From Diplolepis rosae (taxonomy: Eukaryota > Arthropoda > Insecta > Hymenoptera > Diplolepididae): 64,000 nt of DNA. The translations under genes were made by a program, and so were the position numbers. The notes beneath the pieces were generated by a model that saw only the letters and a program-made list of their open reading frames with translations, was not told the origin of the DNA and ran no database searches. Numbering within the stretch: the first letter of the stretch is position 1; each line of letters begins with the position of its first letter. The DNA lies in assembly GCA_030998225.1 (NCBI GenBank), contig JAPYXD010000469.1, forward strand, positions 620,001 through 684,000. The letters run 5' to 3'. This document shows, in pieces, positions 46,077-57,418 of this stretch.

Positions 46077-47129
46077 TTACTTCAAGCGATTTTCTTGAAA
46101 ATGGCCACCTTTTGCTTTAATGACTGCAGCGCACAATTTTGTCATTCTTTCGATGAGTGTTTGAAGTGTTTGAGGTGGAATATTATTCCATGTTTCGTTT
46201 AAACTATCCCAGAGACCAGGAAGGCTTGTTCGCTTTAGATCTCTCACACCTCGGTCCAATTCTTCCCACAATAGCTTGATGGGATTTAAATCGGGGGATT
46301 GAGGCGGACAGTCCATTATAATAAGGTCACCTGCGACTTTTTTTCGTTCCAAATAAGAAGTACAAAGTTTTGATGTATGTTTCGGATCGTTATCTTGGTG
46401 GAAAATGAATTCACGACCAATTAAATTGATGCCAGATGGTATTGCATGGCGTTGGAGTATACTATGATACTGCTCTTTTTTCACAATTCCTTCAATTTTT
46501 TTTAAGTTGACCAACGCCAGCGTGGCTAAAACAACCCTAAACCATTACTGAGCCACCGCCATGTTTTACAGTTGGCACAATACAATCTGGTTTGAATCTT
46601 TCATTGACTTTTCTGCGAACATATTGACGTCGATGGCTACCGAAAAGTCCGAATATTGAATCGTCTGTCCATAAAACTGTTTTCCACTGATCAATCGTCG
46701 AGTCAACATGTTCTTGAGCGAACTTCAGTGTTTTTTGTTTATTTACTGGCCGTAGAAGTGGCTTTCTGACAGCAATGCGTCCAATTATACCTTTTTCTTT
46801 AAGCCGGCCTTTGACTGCCATGCCGTGAGCGATATTGGTGAATCCAAGTCTTCATTGATTTCAGCACGAATTTGTGATGCAGATTTCTGTCGATTGCCCT
46901 TACTTATTGCATATATTTTGTTGTCGATTCTCTGATTTGTCTTTCTTGGTCGACCAGATCGTTTTCTGTTAGTATTTTGTCCAGTTTCCCGATATCTTCT
47001 TATGGCCGTATGAACTGAACATAAAGATATTTTCAATATCTTGGCTATTTCTCGATGGTTTTTGCCTGGTTTTTGCAAAATAATGATTTGGGCCCGTTTC
47101 TCGACAGATATTTCCTTTCGTTTGACCAT
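46077..47129 (-). pseudogene. Tc1-type transposase, frameshifted, Glu-to-Lys
   Basis: The start Met at 47129 begins MVKRKEISVEKRAQIIILQK, the first helix-turn-helix, followed by SGRPRKTNQRIDNKI and the second DNA-binding half. Frameshifts occur near 46820 and 46525. The catalytic region has VLWTDDSIFGLFG (first Asp), FHQDNDPKHTS (second Asp) and SPDLNPIKLLWEELD, where the catalytic Glu of the usual NPIE reads Lys. By my count 38 residues separate the first Asp of QDND from that Lys, longer than the classical 34. The C terminus is complete. The copy is inactive through frameshifts and the Glu loss. Confidence 0.85.
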
Positions 47130-47278
47130 TTTTAATCTGGAAAAATATAATTCTGAGGCTATTTCAACGAAAAAGCGGGCACAATTATGCATAAACGCAA
47201 CGACTGTCAAATTCACAGACTTACAGTTTTTTATGACACTTCAATGCATCAGACACGATAATATCATCTATTTTTGTT

Positions 47279-47818
47279 TAAGGTGGCTTGATCGTTTGGT
47301 GTTGTATGAAGTGAGGGGCACAGTGGGGGCACATGTTACATGAATGCTCATTGCTACTTATTTTTTTAATAATCATATGTATTATAGTAACATCTGAGTA
47401 GAAGGGTAAGAAATCGCGGAAATGTCCCCGGGAAAAAGCGATAGTAAAAAATTATTAGTTTCACCTCGAGGTGATTTCTATATTCTGTACCTTTTTCGCA
47501 ATTTTCTCTTGATTGAAGTCGTTAACCCTTTGTTTTTATAATACTAATAGATTCCTCGAAATCGAAAGTACTAGTATATATTTAATTTATGGGGACATGT
47601 GATTTTTTCCAGAGTTTCGCCGATTTTGACGAGGAATCCCATAAGACTACGTGTTAAACTGACATTTTTTTGGTAGCGATTTTTTCGGCAATGACATCGT
47701 CAACCACGGTATTTCTTTTTTCCATATGAATCTAGCATATTTTATTAAGATAATCTTTAAGTTTCAGAGCAGTCTATAATTTTTTTCAAAAACGATCAAG
47801 CCACCTTAAATGATTGAC
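47279..47818. mobile_element. 536-bp MITE with TA duplication, nested in Tc1
   Basis: The element runs 47281-47816. AGGTGGCTTGATCGTTT at the left is mirrored by AAACGATCAAGCCACCT at the right, each flanked by TA. There is no coding region. It lies between the transposase start and the right TIR, so it entered after that Tc1 copy. Confidence 0.85.
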
Positions 47819-48101
47819 GTGTAACCTTTTAAACCACAGCCGAATCGAGTTTTGTGCGAAAAACAACTGAAAACCCAATGCGGCAGTTTTGGACACCTTT
47901 CACGATTTTCGGCCATAGGCTGTTTTCTTATAAATTTTGATGGAAATTTCAGTAAAATGCATTAAAAATGTCTTCAAATCATAAAGCTAAGTTGACCGCA
48001 CAAAACTACTGCAAATATTTGAATAATTTTCTAATAAATGATACGATAAACTGACAAAAACAATTTTTTTTATCTTGTTCTAATACTTTCCGCCTGTACT
48101 G

Positions 48102-49485
48102 TACTATTATTTTTCTCTTATGCTACTTTATTATATTTTTAAAGTTGCCACGGGAGGAGAAATGAGAAACTTCGTGTTATCTGAGACAAGATTTAATTTT
48201 AAACTATTGATTTACTTGCAATCCCTTTTTACAAATCTTTGGTGAAGATTTTTACTTTATGCACAAGATGTGGGAAAATTGTGGAATTGCCCTATTTCAA
48301 CAAATCTACCCAAAGGTTACATAAGATCTTTGTTTTGACTTACATTAGAGCATATCAAATTGATTATAATGAGTATCTAAATTTATCACGCGTAGTCCAA
48401 TCATGGTCCTAATAAGAACCTAAACCTATACTTGAAATATACTGTCGCCTAGACTCCCTTTAGGAGAGTGGTGAGTTCAAGGACTAGATTTAAAATAAAA
48501 GTTGGTGATTCTAACTCTTATGCTCTACCCCTATGGTATGCGGAGGAATGCTCTCAACCACTCGTATGTAACAGCAGCCTGGGATTGTCAAGCTTTCTTT
48601 GAATGAAAATCAATTCATTAACAAAACTGCTTAAAGTCTCCTTTGCAATTAAGGGTGCCAAACTTAGACTCAGAGCAAAAAACTCTAGCCCTGCCCAGCG
48701 TACCGAATGCTCTGCCTGCGCCTAGTGTTGTTGCCTGTATGCAGGCCACTCCACTCTTCCGTCAATTAAAAATATATAGATAAATAAATTATTAATAAAA
48801 TATTTTTTTAAATGAATATAATTGATTAATTATTATAATTATGGTTGTTGATATATATAATATAATTAATAATTGATATTTAGTATACATTTTTATTATA
48901 ACTATGTATGAAGTTTAATGAAAATAAAGTTTGAAATGTACATTAAAAAATTGCATTATTATCAAAAAGTATCTTCACGGGAAAAGAGACGGGCCTAAAC
49001 GTAGCCCGTTTGGGCTCTATTTCACTCCGATGCGGGCTTGAATCAAGCCCGCGACATTGCCTAGCAAATTCACCCTTATTCAATGGTGACTACCGAGTAA
49101 AAAGTATACTTTTATGGACCACACAATATCGGGCTTCCAGGTAGCCTGCTTTCGGGCTAAAATAACGATTGATTTCTACTGTTGTTGGCTGTTCGTGCAG
49201 AATGTTAATGTTAGTAACCTAAAATCATGGAATGTTTTAGGTCAATATGTAACCATGTTTCGAATCCCGAGATAATAATATTGTGTTTCTTAGTTTGGAA
49301 TCGATTAATCAAGAACTCTAGTTTGAATTCCGTTAATTTTTCGGCAATAAACCATACCATTTATTATTCGTTTCAATACTCGACGTGTTTAATCTCACTG
49401 CTCACTAAACACGCATTCACTGTCACACGGAACCGCGTCAAACAGTGTGGGTGGCTACATTCAATGCGGAATTCAGGCCACATTC
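48102..49485. other. Unassigned AT-rich stretch
   Basis: No gene supported. A GC-richer patch at about 48990-49070 contains repeated CGGGCTT/AAGCCCG words (for example GCGGGCTTGAATCAAGCCCGC, a near-palindrome at 49032-49053). The patch around 48400-48760 is also less AT-rich but has no open frame of note. Confidence 0.35.
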
Positions 49486-49487
49486 AA

Positions 49488-49693
49488 GCCTGCGTTCGGG
49501 TTACCCGTAAAGTTCAAAGCCGAAAGGCGGTTCCGCGGGTGGTGTATTGTTTCGAGAGAGGGGGTTTTCTGGTTTTAACAGGTATGCCTAGACCCGTCCT
49601 AGGAGAGTCCTGTACAACGTCTATAAAAGATTTTGCCATTTTTCCTCCTCACCAAAAAAAAAAAAAAAAAAAAAAAAGCCTGCGTTCGGGTTA
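49488..49693 (+). mobile_element. R1-like 3' tail insertion, 16-bp target duplication
   Basis: A very short copy of the R1-like element's 3' UTR (49504-49653) plus 24 A (49654-49677). GCCTGCGTTCGGGTTA is duplicated exactly on both sides (49488-49503 and 49678-49693). It matches 2725-2873 closely. This is a textbook target-primed insertion with extreme 5' truncation. Confidence 0.92.
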
Positions 49694-49804
49694 AAGTTAA
49701 GGCTCACCAATCTAGGTGGCGTCGCGAGCTTGATATAAGTTCCTTTTTTCCCCGTGTTGTGGAAAAATATTTACAAGAAGATTCTTTATACAACACAAGC
49801 ATGT

Positions 49805-49980
49805 TTTTCTCGCTTTTTGACGCTTGTTTTGCGGGCATAAAGTTTGTCATTTAAGCCCTAGGGCGTAAATAGTGATGGAGTGCTTAAAAGTAGTCATTTA
49901 AGCACCCTCCAACTCCCTATTTACGCCCGTAGGACTTAAATAACAAACTTTACGCCCGTAAAACACGTCAAAAAGCTCGG
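49805..49980. repeat. Hairpin repeat, about 77-bp stem
   Basis: CTTTTTGACGCTTGTTTTGC at 49813 is mirrored near 49973, and GGGCGTAAATAG at 49861 by CTATTTACGCCC at 49917. The mismatches are scattered, so it is an aged foldback. Confidence 0.7.
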
Positions 49981-52296
49981 CTTCACCTTGTGCGTGCTCG
50001 CCTTCGCCTCGAAATGTAAACATCGCACTCGCCGCAAATGATCAACTTTACCCCCTTGTTGTACAATGTAATATTTAATTTCTATGTTGTATATTTTCAA
50101 AATATGGAGTTTACAATTACGAATTCCAAATTATTATTGTGCCTAAGAAATTTATGTGAAATTTAAATCCTGTGTAGATTTTTCAAATTTTATCTAATAC
50201 ACTTATCAAGACTTTTGTTGTTTAAATTTTCATGAAATAAATTTAATTTAAAAAACTTAAGTGATAAAGAAAGAAGTAATTATAAATGAATTAAGAAAAA
50301 ATATGCATCAAGAATTTTTTAAACTTACAGAATCTATATAAATAGATTATGTCAAACTTTTAAATAAATTATATAAACTAGTGGATAATCATTAAAACAA
50401 ATAGTGGTTAAGACTGCGGAGCATGTACGAAAGCTTCTTGACGAACAGACAAAACACGATCAAACACGACTGCAGTACAAAGAATTTTTAAAATCACTAG
50501 TTTTTAAGTGGAATCCACTATTTTGGATTTGGAGAGTACTGAAATAAACTGTAATTGTGTTTTTTATGTTTTCAATTAATTTTTATTATTAAATATAATA
50601 ACTTGGAACATCAGTATGCTACAAATTCAACAGGTTTTTGAAATTAAAAAATGTTTATGTGTGGCTAATGCGCAGATTACTTTGATTTGTACCTGCGTGA
50701 ATAGATGTAGCTGGTGGAACAAGTCTTGCGATTCACGGTTCACTCAACTCTCGATTGAAGCGTAGAGTAGAATAAACGGAAAGCTCTACTACTTTTATGA
50801 TTGGATAGAAGATTGATTATTCATAATTATACTAAGATTAATAATACATTTTTTTAGAAATCTTTAATGCATGCTTTCATATTTCATCCTACACTTCTGA
50901 CTTTTACTCAACTTTGATTCATTCTTGAACATTTAATGTGTCACAAATAATTACAGTGATACTAAATAACGTCTAACTTGTCCATATGTCCCAAATTTGA
51001 TCGGAAGTTGACTAAAATTACTTCAACTATTTTTCTCCGTGTAAGTAACCGATTTTAGGTTACAGCGTTGTAAAAAATCCATTTTGAAACCAAATTAACA
51101 TACTTGTGAAATTGTAGGTCAAAAAATTTGTACATAAAAAGTAATTTTACGATATAAATTTTATAATAATTTTGGGTCGACTTCCAGCTAGCATTTGAAC
51201 TCCATACTGGAGCAATACTAAACCAGTACCGCGCCAACGTTGGTCGCTGTACTAATGATCAGTACTGGCATTGCTCTTCATTTACAACTGACGCGGTACT
51301 ATGCCATTCGTAAGATCCGGCATAAGTCCGACTTTTCCGCCGGGGATCCTAATCGACACCGTTAACTGCATTTTAGATCATTAATTAACATTTCCTAACA
51401 ATTTTTCATGATAAAATGAAGAGACAATATGCAACTTTGCCAAAAACAATAAAAAATATCTGCTCGCTTCGCGGGCACATTCTCATCGCTCGCAAGTTTG
51501 AGCGCACGATTCGATCGTTGCGCTCCGTTCAGTTTGGATCTCGCGCTCAATCTCATATTCTTCGCATACAGATAAGTTTATTTCTTGTAATTTGTGCTGA
51601 AGCTCAAGTCAATTTTTTTAATATTGTAGATGTGAATCACATTTTTTCAAAAATACTAAATTTTTTATTGATTTCAAATGAAAAAGGAAATTCAATTTAC
51701 TCAAGGCTCTACCAAGCTCAAGAAACACATTCTCATCAAGACACTCGCGCTTCGCGCTCGATTTTCTGTATACATTTCTGTAACTTTCTAGTAATTTACA
51801 TAACTAAAAAAAATCTATTTTATTCCAAGTATCTAAAAAAGGAAAAAAATTCGTGGACTGTTTTTAACTCTCAACCGACACCTGGGGTGGTAGACACTTC
51901 AACCAAATTTTGATCTCATTTTTTTTATCAAAATTCTTTTTTTCAAGAATTTTTTTTGACACTTTAGAATCAAAATTTTTTAATCGGGCAATCAACATTC
52001 AAAGTGCCAAGGGTGGAGAACACCTCGTGTGTCTTTTATGATCGATCACAGACGTCTGCCGGTTAAGGCTGAAGCAAACGAGTTTTTATTTCAACGCTTA
52101 ATTTGTATCTTACATATTTTGGTTAAAAATGGAACTTTTGATTTTCAATATTTAAAATCAAAGCATAAACTTTATATCTTGTCAAAAAATCTCCTACTGA
52201 GGATTTATTGACCTCATTTAGGCAAATAATTTTCCATCTCAACGTTTTTTTCGTATGTCACATATTAATGTGAAAAAACCGAGTTTGAATTTTCAA
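49981..52296. other. Unassigned AT-rich stretch
   Basis: No recognisable gene. The 165-codon open frame at 51416-51913 shows no domain, repeats or splice sites and overlaps a GC-rich patch (51455-51570: CGCTTCGCGGGCAC, GCAAGTTTGAGCGC) that recurs, inverted, at 60340-60425. CACCTGGGGTGGTAGACACT (51881) and AAGGGTGGAGAACACCTC (52007) look like related imperfect words. Confidence 0.35.
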
Positions 52297-53529
52297 TAGT
52301 ACACAGAGAAAAACAGCACCTGGTCATAATGACTAGGAAAAATGTAGTTGGAAAAAAATAGTGACTGAAACGAGGGAGACTTGTTATTGCTAATTGACCC
52401 ATGGTTACAGAAACATGATTTGTAGCTTCAGTTCTTGGGAAGTGACAGTGAAATCCTATCGGTTCATCATTGTAAGTGGTGAGTGAGAGCGTTCGATCTC
52501 CATCACTGCAATGGGGGACCCCCCAACAAGCCAAAAATCCAAAATGCCTTCCCTTCCCAAGAAACCTTACACTGAGAGAAATCGGCTTTGGTTCCTGTGC
52601 ACATAGCACATAAATTTTTTGTACAGTAGTTGCCTTGACCAAAAAAGTTGAGAGAAGCTACTACTTTTATAGTTATCATGACAGTAATTTGGACTTTTTT
52701 GTGTATTCGGTTGTTGTGACCAAAGTTGATGATTAGAATGAGCTTTATACGTACCCCAACGGTTAGTACACGTACATTTTCTTTATGTGTACTGCCAAGC
52801 TCCTTTGGTTACTACAACCGCAGCGTTCGCTGTTGCGCTAGACAAATCAAGTATAACTTTCATTGAAAGATATGCAGCCTAAGTTGAATCCTGCCAATTC
52901 TCGTTCTCGATTCCTGGACTATATTTCACCGTGCCAAGCATTATCAGGTAAATAATTCTATTATAAATATAGTTTGACAATTCTTTCTAAATGATAAACG
53001 ATTTTGTTCGGGGACAATGCAATGCGTTCCAATTTTGCTGTCTCGTCGTATTTTGTCAAAACTATAGTCAGTCAAAAAAAGTTTATGATGATGAAAAAAG
53101 TGACAATTTTTTAACTTAATCGACGAAAGTTATCATAAATATCATTATACCGGATTATTTTTCTTAGATCTTTTCGGTGAAACTTTATTTTTTCTCATCA
53201 AATTGAATTTGTATTTTGATAACTAAGAGAACCATACCTATAACCTTAAAAATAATTTTGGCTGGGTATTTACTGTCCGTAGACTTAGTCATTTTAACTA
53301 ACCTCTATGCGCGGCTTTACGATGGACTTTGGTTCCTATAACCGCAGCGCTATGGTATTTCAAGTACCAGAATCGTGGTCTCAGTAACGTTCCTTGCAGT
53401 TGAAGTAAACACTTTTCCAATGTATGACAGCCACTACCATGATTGTCATGAGAACTTTAACATTTTTGTAAAGACGATTTTAACAAAAAAACTTTGGTCA
53501 GTGAAACCTAAAATTTCTCTCTGTGTACT
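52297..53529. mobile_element. Candidate 1.2-kb non-autonomous transposon
   Basis: GTACACAGAGAAAAAC at the left is mirrored by ATTTCTCTCTGTGTAC at the right. Internal words such as CTTTGGTTACTACAACCGCAGCG (52803) and CTTTGGTTCCTATAACCGCAGCG (53327) repeat. There is no transposase. Target duplication is unclear. Confidence 0.45.
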
Positions 53530-53589
53530 CTTCAGCTACATCCAATATTTTCCCCAGAAAAGATCTAGAAATTCTAATTGAAGCAGCCG

Positions 53590-54216
53590 ACGGCATCGAA
53601 CCAAAAGAATATGTCTGGCAATTTGTGTATGCCTCGCCAAAAAAATTGTTCGTTTTTTGAGTCAAACCAGTCATCGAGCCATTTTTTCACATTTTCGTAC
53701 GAATCGAAGCGCTGTTCAGCAAGTGCGTGCCCCATTGATGAAAATAAGTGGTAGTCAGATGGAGCCAAGTCTGGTGAATAAGCCGCATGGAGGAGGGCTT
53801 CCCAGCTGTACGAATTTACCAATTCCCGAGTCTTTTTTGTTCGATGTGCTGGTGCATTGTCATCAAGAAAAAACACTTTGTGTTGCCTAGTTTGATATTC
53901 TTAACGTTTTTGGCGCAAAGCACGATTCAAATCGGCCAATTGTTGTTGGTAGCGTTTGACCATCATCTTCATCCAATAATGCTTGCAATTCGGCATTTTC
54001 AAACTTTTTCGGCGGTTTTCCAGGTTCTTCGTTTCTCACATCGAAATCGCCACTTTTAAACTTATTGAACCACTCGTTGCATTGTGTTTTGCCTAGAGCA
54101 TGCTGGCCGTAAGCTTCCACAAGCATTCGATGGGCTTCCAAAGCAGATTTCTTCAATTGGTAACAGAAAATCAATGATGTCCGCAAATTGTAGTTTGAAG
54201 GCACAAAAATCGACAT
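53590..54216 (-). pseudogene. Mariner transposase with central deletion
   Basis: The start Met at 54216 gives MSIFVPSNYNLRTSLIFCYQ, followed by the N-terminal helix-turn-helix with HRMLVEAYGQHALGKTQCNE and WFNKFKSGDFDVRNEEPGKP. After LLDEDDGQTL the frame leaves the family. It resumes in another frame at FFLDDNAPAHRTKKTRELV, with SPDLAPSDYHLF and the C-terminal KWLDDWFDSKNEQFFWRGI. The first catalytic Asp region is deleted; the second and third Asp (DNAPAH and SDYHLF) remain. The copy is inactive. Confidence 0.85.
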
Positions 54217-54270
54217 TTTTACTAGCGACACATAGATGTCATTACCGGTTTCATACTTGTACACCTGGTA
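53590..54270 (-). mobile_element. Mariner element, deleted
   Basis: The right end TTTCATACTTGTACACCTGG followed by TA is a mariner-type terminal repeat. The left end is not recovered: the transposase runs into other sequence near 53600. Confidence 0.7.
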
Positions 54271-54482
54271 TATAAAAATTGTCATGCAAACATTATCAAA
54301 TTTCTTTTCAAGGTGGTTCTGAAGCATTTTATTGGATATTCACAGAAAAAATCTCATATATTCGGACAACTGAAGCTTTTTACAATTACAGTTTTGTAAA
54401 AATGAAATAAATCGAAGAAAATTTAGTTACTTTTCAGTAAATTTGAATCTTTTTCAACTTAGAGATACAAATCATTGAATAT

Positions 54483-55015
54483 TTAGATACAAGTTAAAAA
54501 ATGTTAGTTTAGAAATACGTATTTTTCTCGTCAAAAAGGGTGTCTTTTTTTACGCTCTTTTTGACGAGAAAGAGTACGTCCTTCCTGACGTATTTTTTCA
54601 CGCTAATCATTATATTTTTAAATTTTATTTTCTAAGCATAAATTATAAAAGCATTGTTAAATGCGATAAACATGCCACGAGAAATTTCATGATACGCCCG
54701 ATTTTATTTTTTTTAAACACTTGGAATTGATTTAATGTTTTATGAACCGACAAACACTATTAATTCCATGTGTTTAAAAAAAAAATTGGCATGTTTATCG
54801 CATTTAACAATGTTTTTGTAATTTATACTTAGAAAATAAAATGATTAGCGTAAAAAAATACCTCAGAAAGGACGTACTCTTTCACGTCAAAAAGGACGTA
54901 CAAAAAGACGTCCTTTTTAACGTGAAAAAGCACGACCTTTGTTACGTAATTTTTTACAACCTTTTTGCATGTGAAAAAATACGTATTTCTAGACCTAACA
55001 TTTTTTACCGGTCAG
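54483..55015. repeat. Palindrome with ACGTC modules
   Basis: GCGATAAACATGCCA (54662) is mirrored by TGGCATGTTTATCGC (54786), and ACGTATTTTTCTCGTCAAAA (54521) by related sequence near 54990. The outer arms carry repeated AAGGACGTAC/TACGTCCTT words, in the manner of the ACGT-module family. The plus-strand open frame at 54841 (KKDVQKDVLFNVKK) is translation of these words. Confidence 0.65.
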
Positions 55016-55261
55016 CTTACCATAGCTTTTTACGGTCAGAATTTGTTTTCTTTGCGTGAGGTCAGAATTTTTGTTATTTGTTTGTAATCAAAATTATGAA
55101 ATGAAAAAGGCAAATGTTTCGGTCTCTATATGCATCCGAAAACCTTGCCTCCTTTATTTCATGATTCTTATTAAAAACAATTAACTAAAATTCTGACCCC
55201 ATGCCAAAGCAAAATACTTCTAATATTGATTTCAAATTAATTAGGTGGGTTTAAAATTGAA

Positions 55262-55395
55262 TTCAAATATTTAAAGAATTTGAAAATCTTTCTGTGGAAA
55301 AAAAGACGCTTTCTACTGCACTGGGATTCGAGCTTAGGTCTTTAAAGTGTCTTTTTTCTACAGAAAGATTTTCAAATTCTTTAAATATTCCTAAT
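55262..55395. repeat. Hairpin, about 46-bp stem
   Basis: TTTAAAGAATTTGAAAATCT at 55271 is mirrored by AGATTTTCAAATTCTTTAAA at 55366. The stem continues through TTTCTG...CAGAAA into a loop of about 30 bases. Confidence 0.7.
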
Positions 55396-55712
55396 ATTAA
55401 TTACTGAGGGTCAATAAAATACTTGAAATCATCATCGAACGTGTCACATTATAAAAAAAATTTCTTGTCTCAATTTGCTCATTTTAACCTCAAATTGAAC
55501 TGACAAGCAATTTTATGGTTTTTAAACTTAATGAATATCTCAAGGAAAATTTCATGCAACTGACAATTTTATTGATTTTACAAAAATTTTACATAAAATA
55601 CTTCATTTTTAACATGGAATTTTAAACGCTTTAAACACAAAAAGTACAATTACATCTACTGCCTTAAAGCTTGTTTGATGTGAGGAAGTAATGATTAGAA
55701 ATTTATCTGCGT

Positions 55713-55745
55713 CTTGATAAGAACCAAAAGTTTGGTCGAAACGTC
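55713..55745 (+). ncRNA. Possible hammerhead motif
   Basis: CTTGATAAG, a perfect 6-bp stem II (ACCAAA/TTTGGT) and CGAAACGTC. The first box deviates from CTGATGA, so this is at best a decayed Penelope-type hammerhead. Confidence 0.3.
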
Positions 55746-56130
55746 GACGATTGATTAACAAACATCTATAGAATACCAAAAAGGCCACTTACATATTTTT
55801 CAAAGTTAAAATACCGGTAACACCAAATATACGAAAAAATTATGTGGCCTAAAATCTTTGCAACATCTAAATATACCAAATATACAAAAAAGAAAAAATA
55901 AATAAAGATTTTTTCTTAACATAGCCTTTTATGAAATAGTTCAAAAGAACAATGTAGCCCAAAGCTTTTGCGCACCACTCTACCTTAACTACCTTTTTAG
56001 CAAACATTGTTCGACACAAAAATCGAGAAAAGTGCCCGAATCAGATTTTTCGTTGTTTTAATCAGACTATTATTTAATTGTTTTGAATGTGTGCAAATGT
56101 TAAAATAAAATATTAATTTTTTATATTTAC

Positions 56131-56241
56131 CAGTAGACCCAGCTAAAGATATAGAAATACAGATGAAGATAGTTATAGGAATCTTCATGTTTACAACGCT
56201 GACAAAATACATTTTCGCAGTTGTATCACAAATATAGGTGT
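56131..56241 (-). CDS. First exon of a secreted-protein gene (signal peptide)
   Basis: The minus-strand Met at 56188 opens MKIPITIFICISISLAGSTG: a Lys, a hydrophobic core and an AGST-type cleavage region, a good eukaryotic signal peptide. The coding part is 58 bases, then a GTAAAT donor at 56130. It ends in phase 1 (a lone G). The exon at 32315-32619 begins GA, which would complete a Gly codon. A TATA box and initiator lie at the right spacing upstream, giving a 5' UTR of about 53 bases. Linking the two exons implies an intron of about 23.5 kb filled with transposons; other exons could lie between. The protein's role is unknown beyond probable secretion. Confidence 0.55.
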
Positions 56242-56270
56242 GATTCAAGAAACCGGGCTGTCGTTATATA
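56241..56270 (-). promoter_or_regulatory. TATA box and initiator of the signal-peptide gene
   Basis: Minus strand TATATAA at 56270-56264 and TCA (initiator-like GAATCACAC) at 56243-56241 place the start site about 29 bases downstream of the TATA box, the standard core-promoter spacing in insects. Confidence 0.5.
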
Positions 56271-56424
56271 AACCAAAAATAGTCCCAATATTTGTTAAAA
56301 TTAATAGATTATATCTCTAGAACTAACAATGCTTATCATTGTTTGAAAAAAATTTTCCCCTATTCATAAAACGTCACAGATTTGCCTTAATCTTTCCAGT
56401 TCTAGTCATTACAGGTATGGCATA

Positions 56425-57418
56425 AATGACATGCAAAATTACATTAAAAACTACGTTGAAAAATGCATAAGAAACAACGTAAGAAACCATGTAGGAAACT
56501 ACATAGAAAACTACATTGGAAATTGGGATAGGAAATGACGTGATTTCTAACGTAGTTTCCTAACGCCGTTTTCAAAACCTCTTTTATACCTTTATAAATC
56601 TAATATTTATGAACCTGAAGTGTATATGTAATAATAATAATCTGTTCTTTGTTTTTAAATAAATAATTTTGAGACAATATAATATCCTTTCATTTCAAAT
56701 AATAACAAGAATTATTTTCCATAAATATTAGATTAATAAATGTAAAAAAGAGGTTTTGCACACAATGTACGAAAGTACGTGGAAAACTACGTAGAGAAAG
56801 ATGTAGGAAACAAAATCCAATAACGCGTTGTCCAAACAGAAATAAACCAATCGTGAATATAAAAAAGGAATACGCTTGTTCTTAATTATCTTGCCTAATT
56901 TTATGAATATGAATAAATTAACTCTGATTAAGAAGATGCGTTCCAATTACATTAACGTGATATGAAGGAAAACAAATGAACCTCTATGTTGTAGACCATC
57001 TTGGTACAATATGATAAGCACAAAGCAAACACTTAACATTTTGTGTATACAGCTGACAACATGTAAGGAAACAGTAAAAATGACGCCAGAAAATGTTTCA
57101 CAATTTGTCATTGAAAATGTCAATAATCGTAATAGGCTGGTGGTATCTCTCTTCTAACTGGAGATACTATCTATCTCACTGATTTCTCTGTTCTAAAAAT
57201 TATGAAGGTAAATTTCAGACATAGAAAACTATGCGGAAACATACGTAGGAAACGACGTCAGAAAACACTTCGTTTCCTATCCCGATTTCCGATGTACCGT
57301 CGGTTCCTACGTAGCTAACTACATCGTTTCTAACGTCGTTTCTTACGTAGTTTCCTACGTCTTTTTTATGTAACTTTTTACGTCGTTTCGTATGTCAGAA
57401 TTTTGAATAGGGTCATTT
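56425..57418. mobile_element. ACGT-module repeat, copy 2
   Basis: An uninterrupted version of the repeat at 41020-45340, about 990 bp. Modules include GTAGGAAACTACATAG, GTTTCCTACGTCTTT and TACGTAGCTAACTACATCG. It ends in GGGTCATTTAA, after which the sequence departs from copy 1 (44985 onward), so a foreign sequence begins at 57419. Confidence 0.65.

Larger units (their letters stand above)
45884..48101 (-). mobile_element. Full-length Tc1 element with long TIRs
   Basis: A 2218-bp element between TA dinucleotides. The ends CAGTACAGTAGGAAAGTATT and, inverted, CAGTACAGGCGGAAAGTATT continue into terminal inverted repeats of roughly 180 bp (45884-46075 with 47925-48101). It contains one transposase gene on the minus strand and a nested 536-bp MITE near the right end. 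It directly follows MITE copy B. Confidence 0.85.

Noticed and set aside
51416..51913. 165-codon open frame
   Set aside because: No recognisable domain, splice context or codon pattern; it overlaps a dispersed repeat patch seen again at 60.34 kb.
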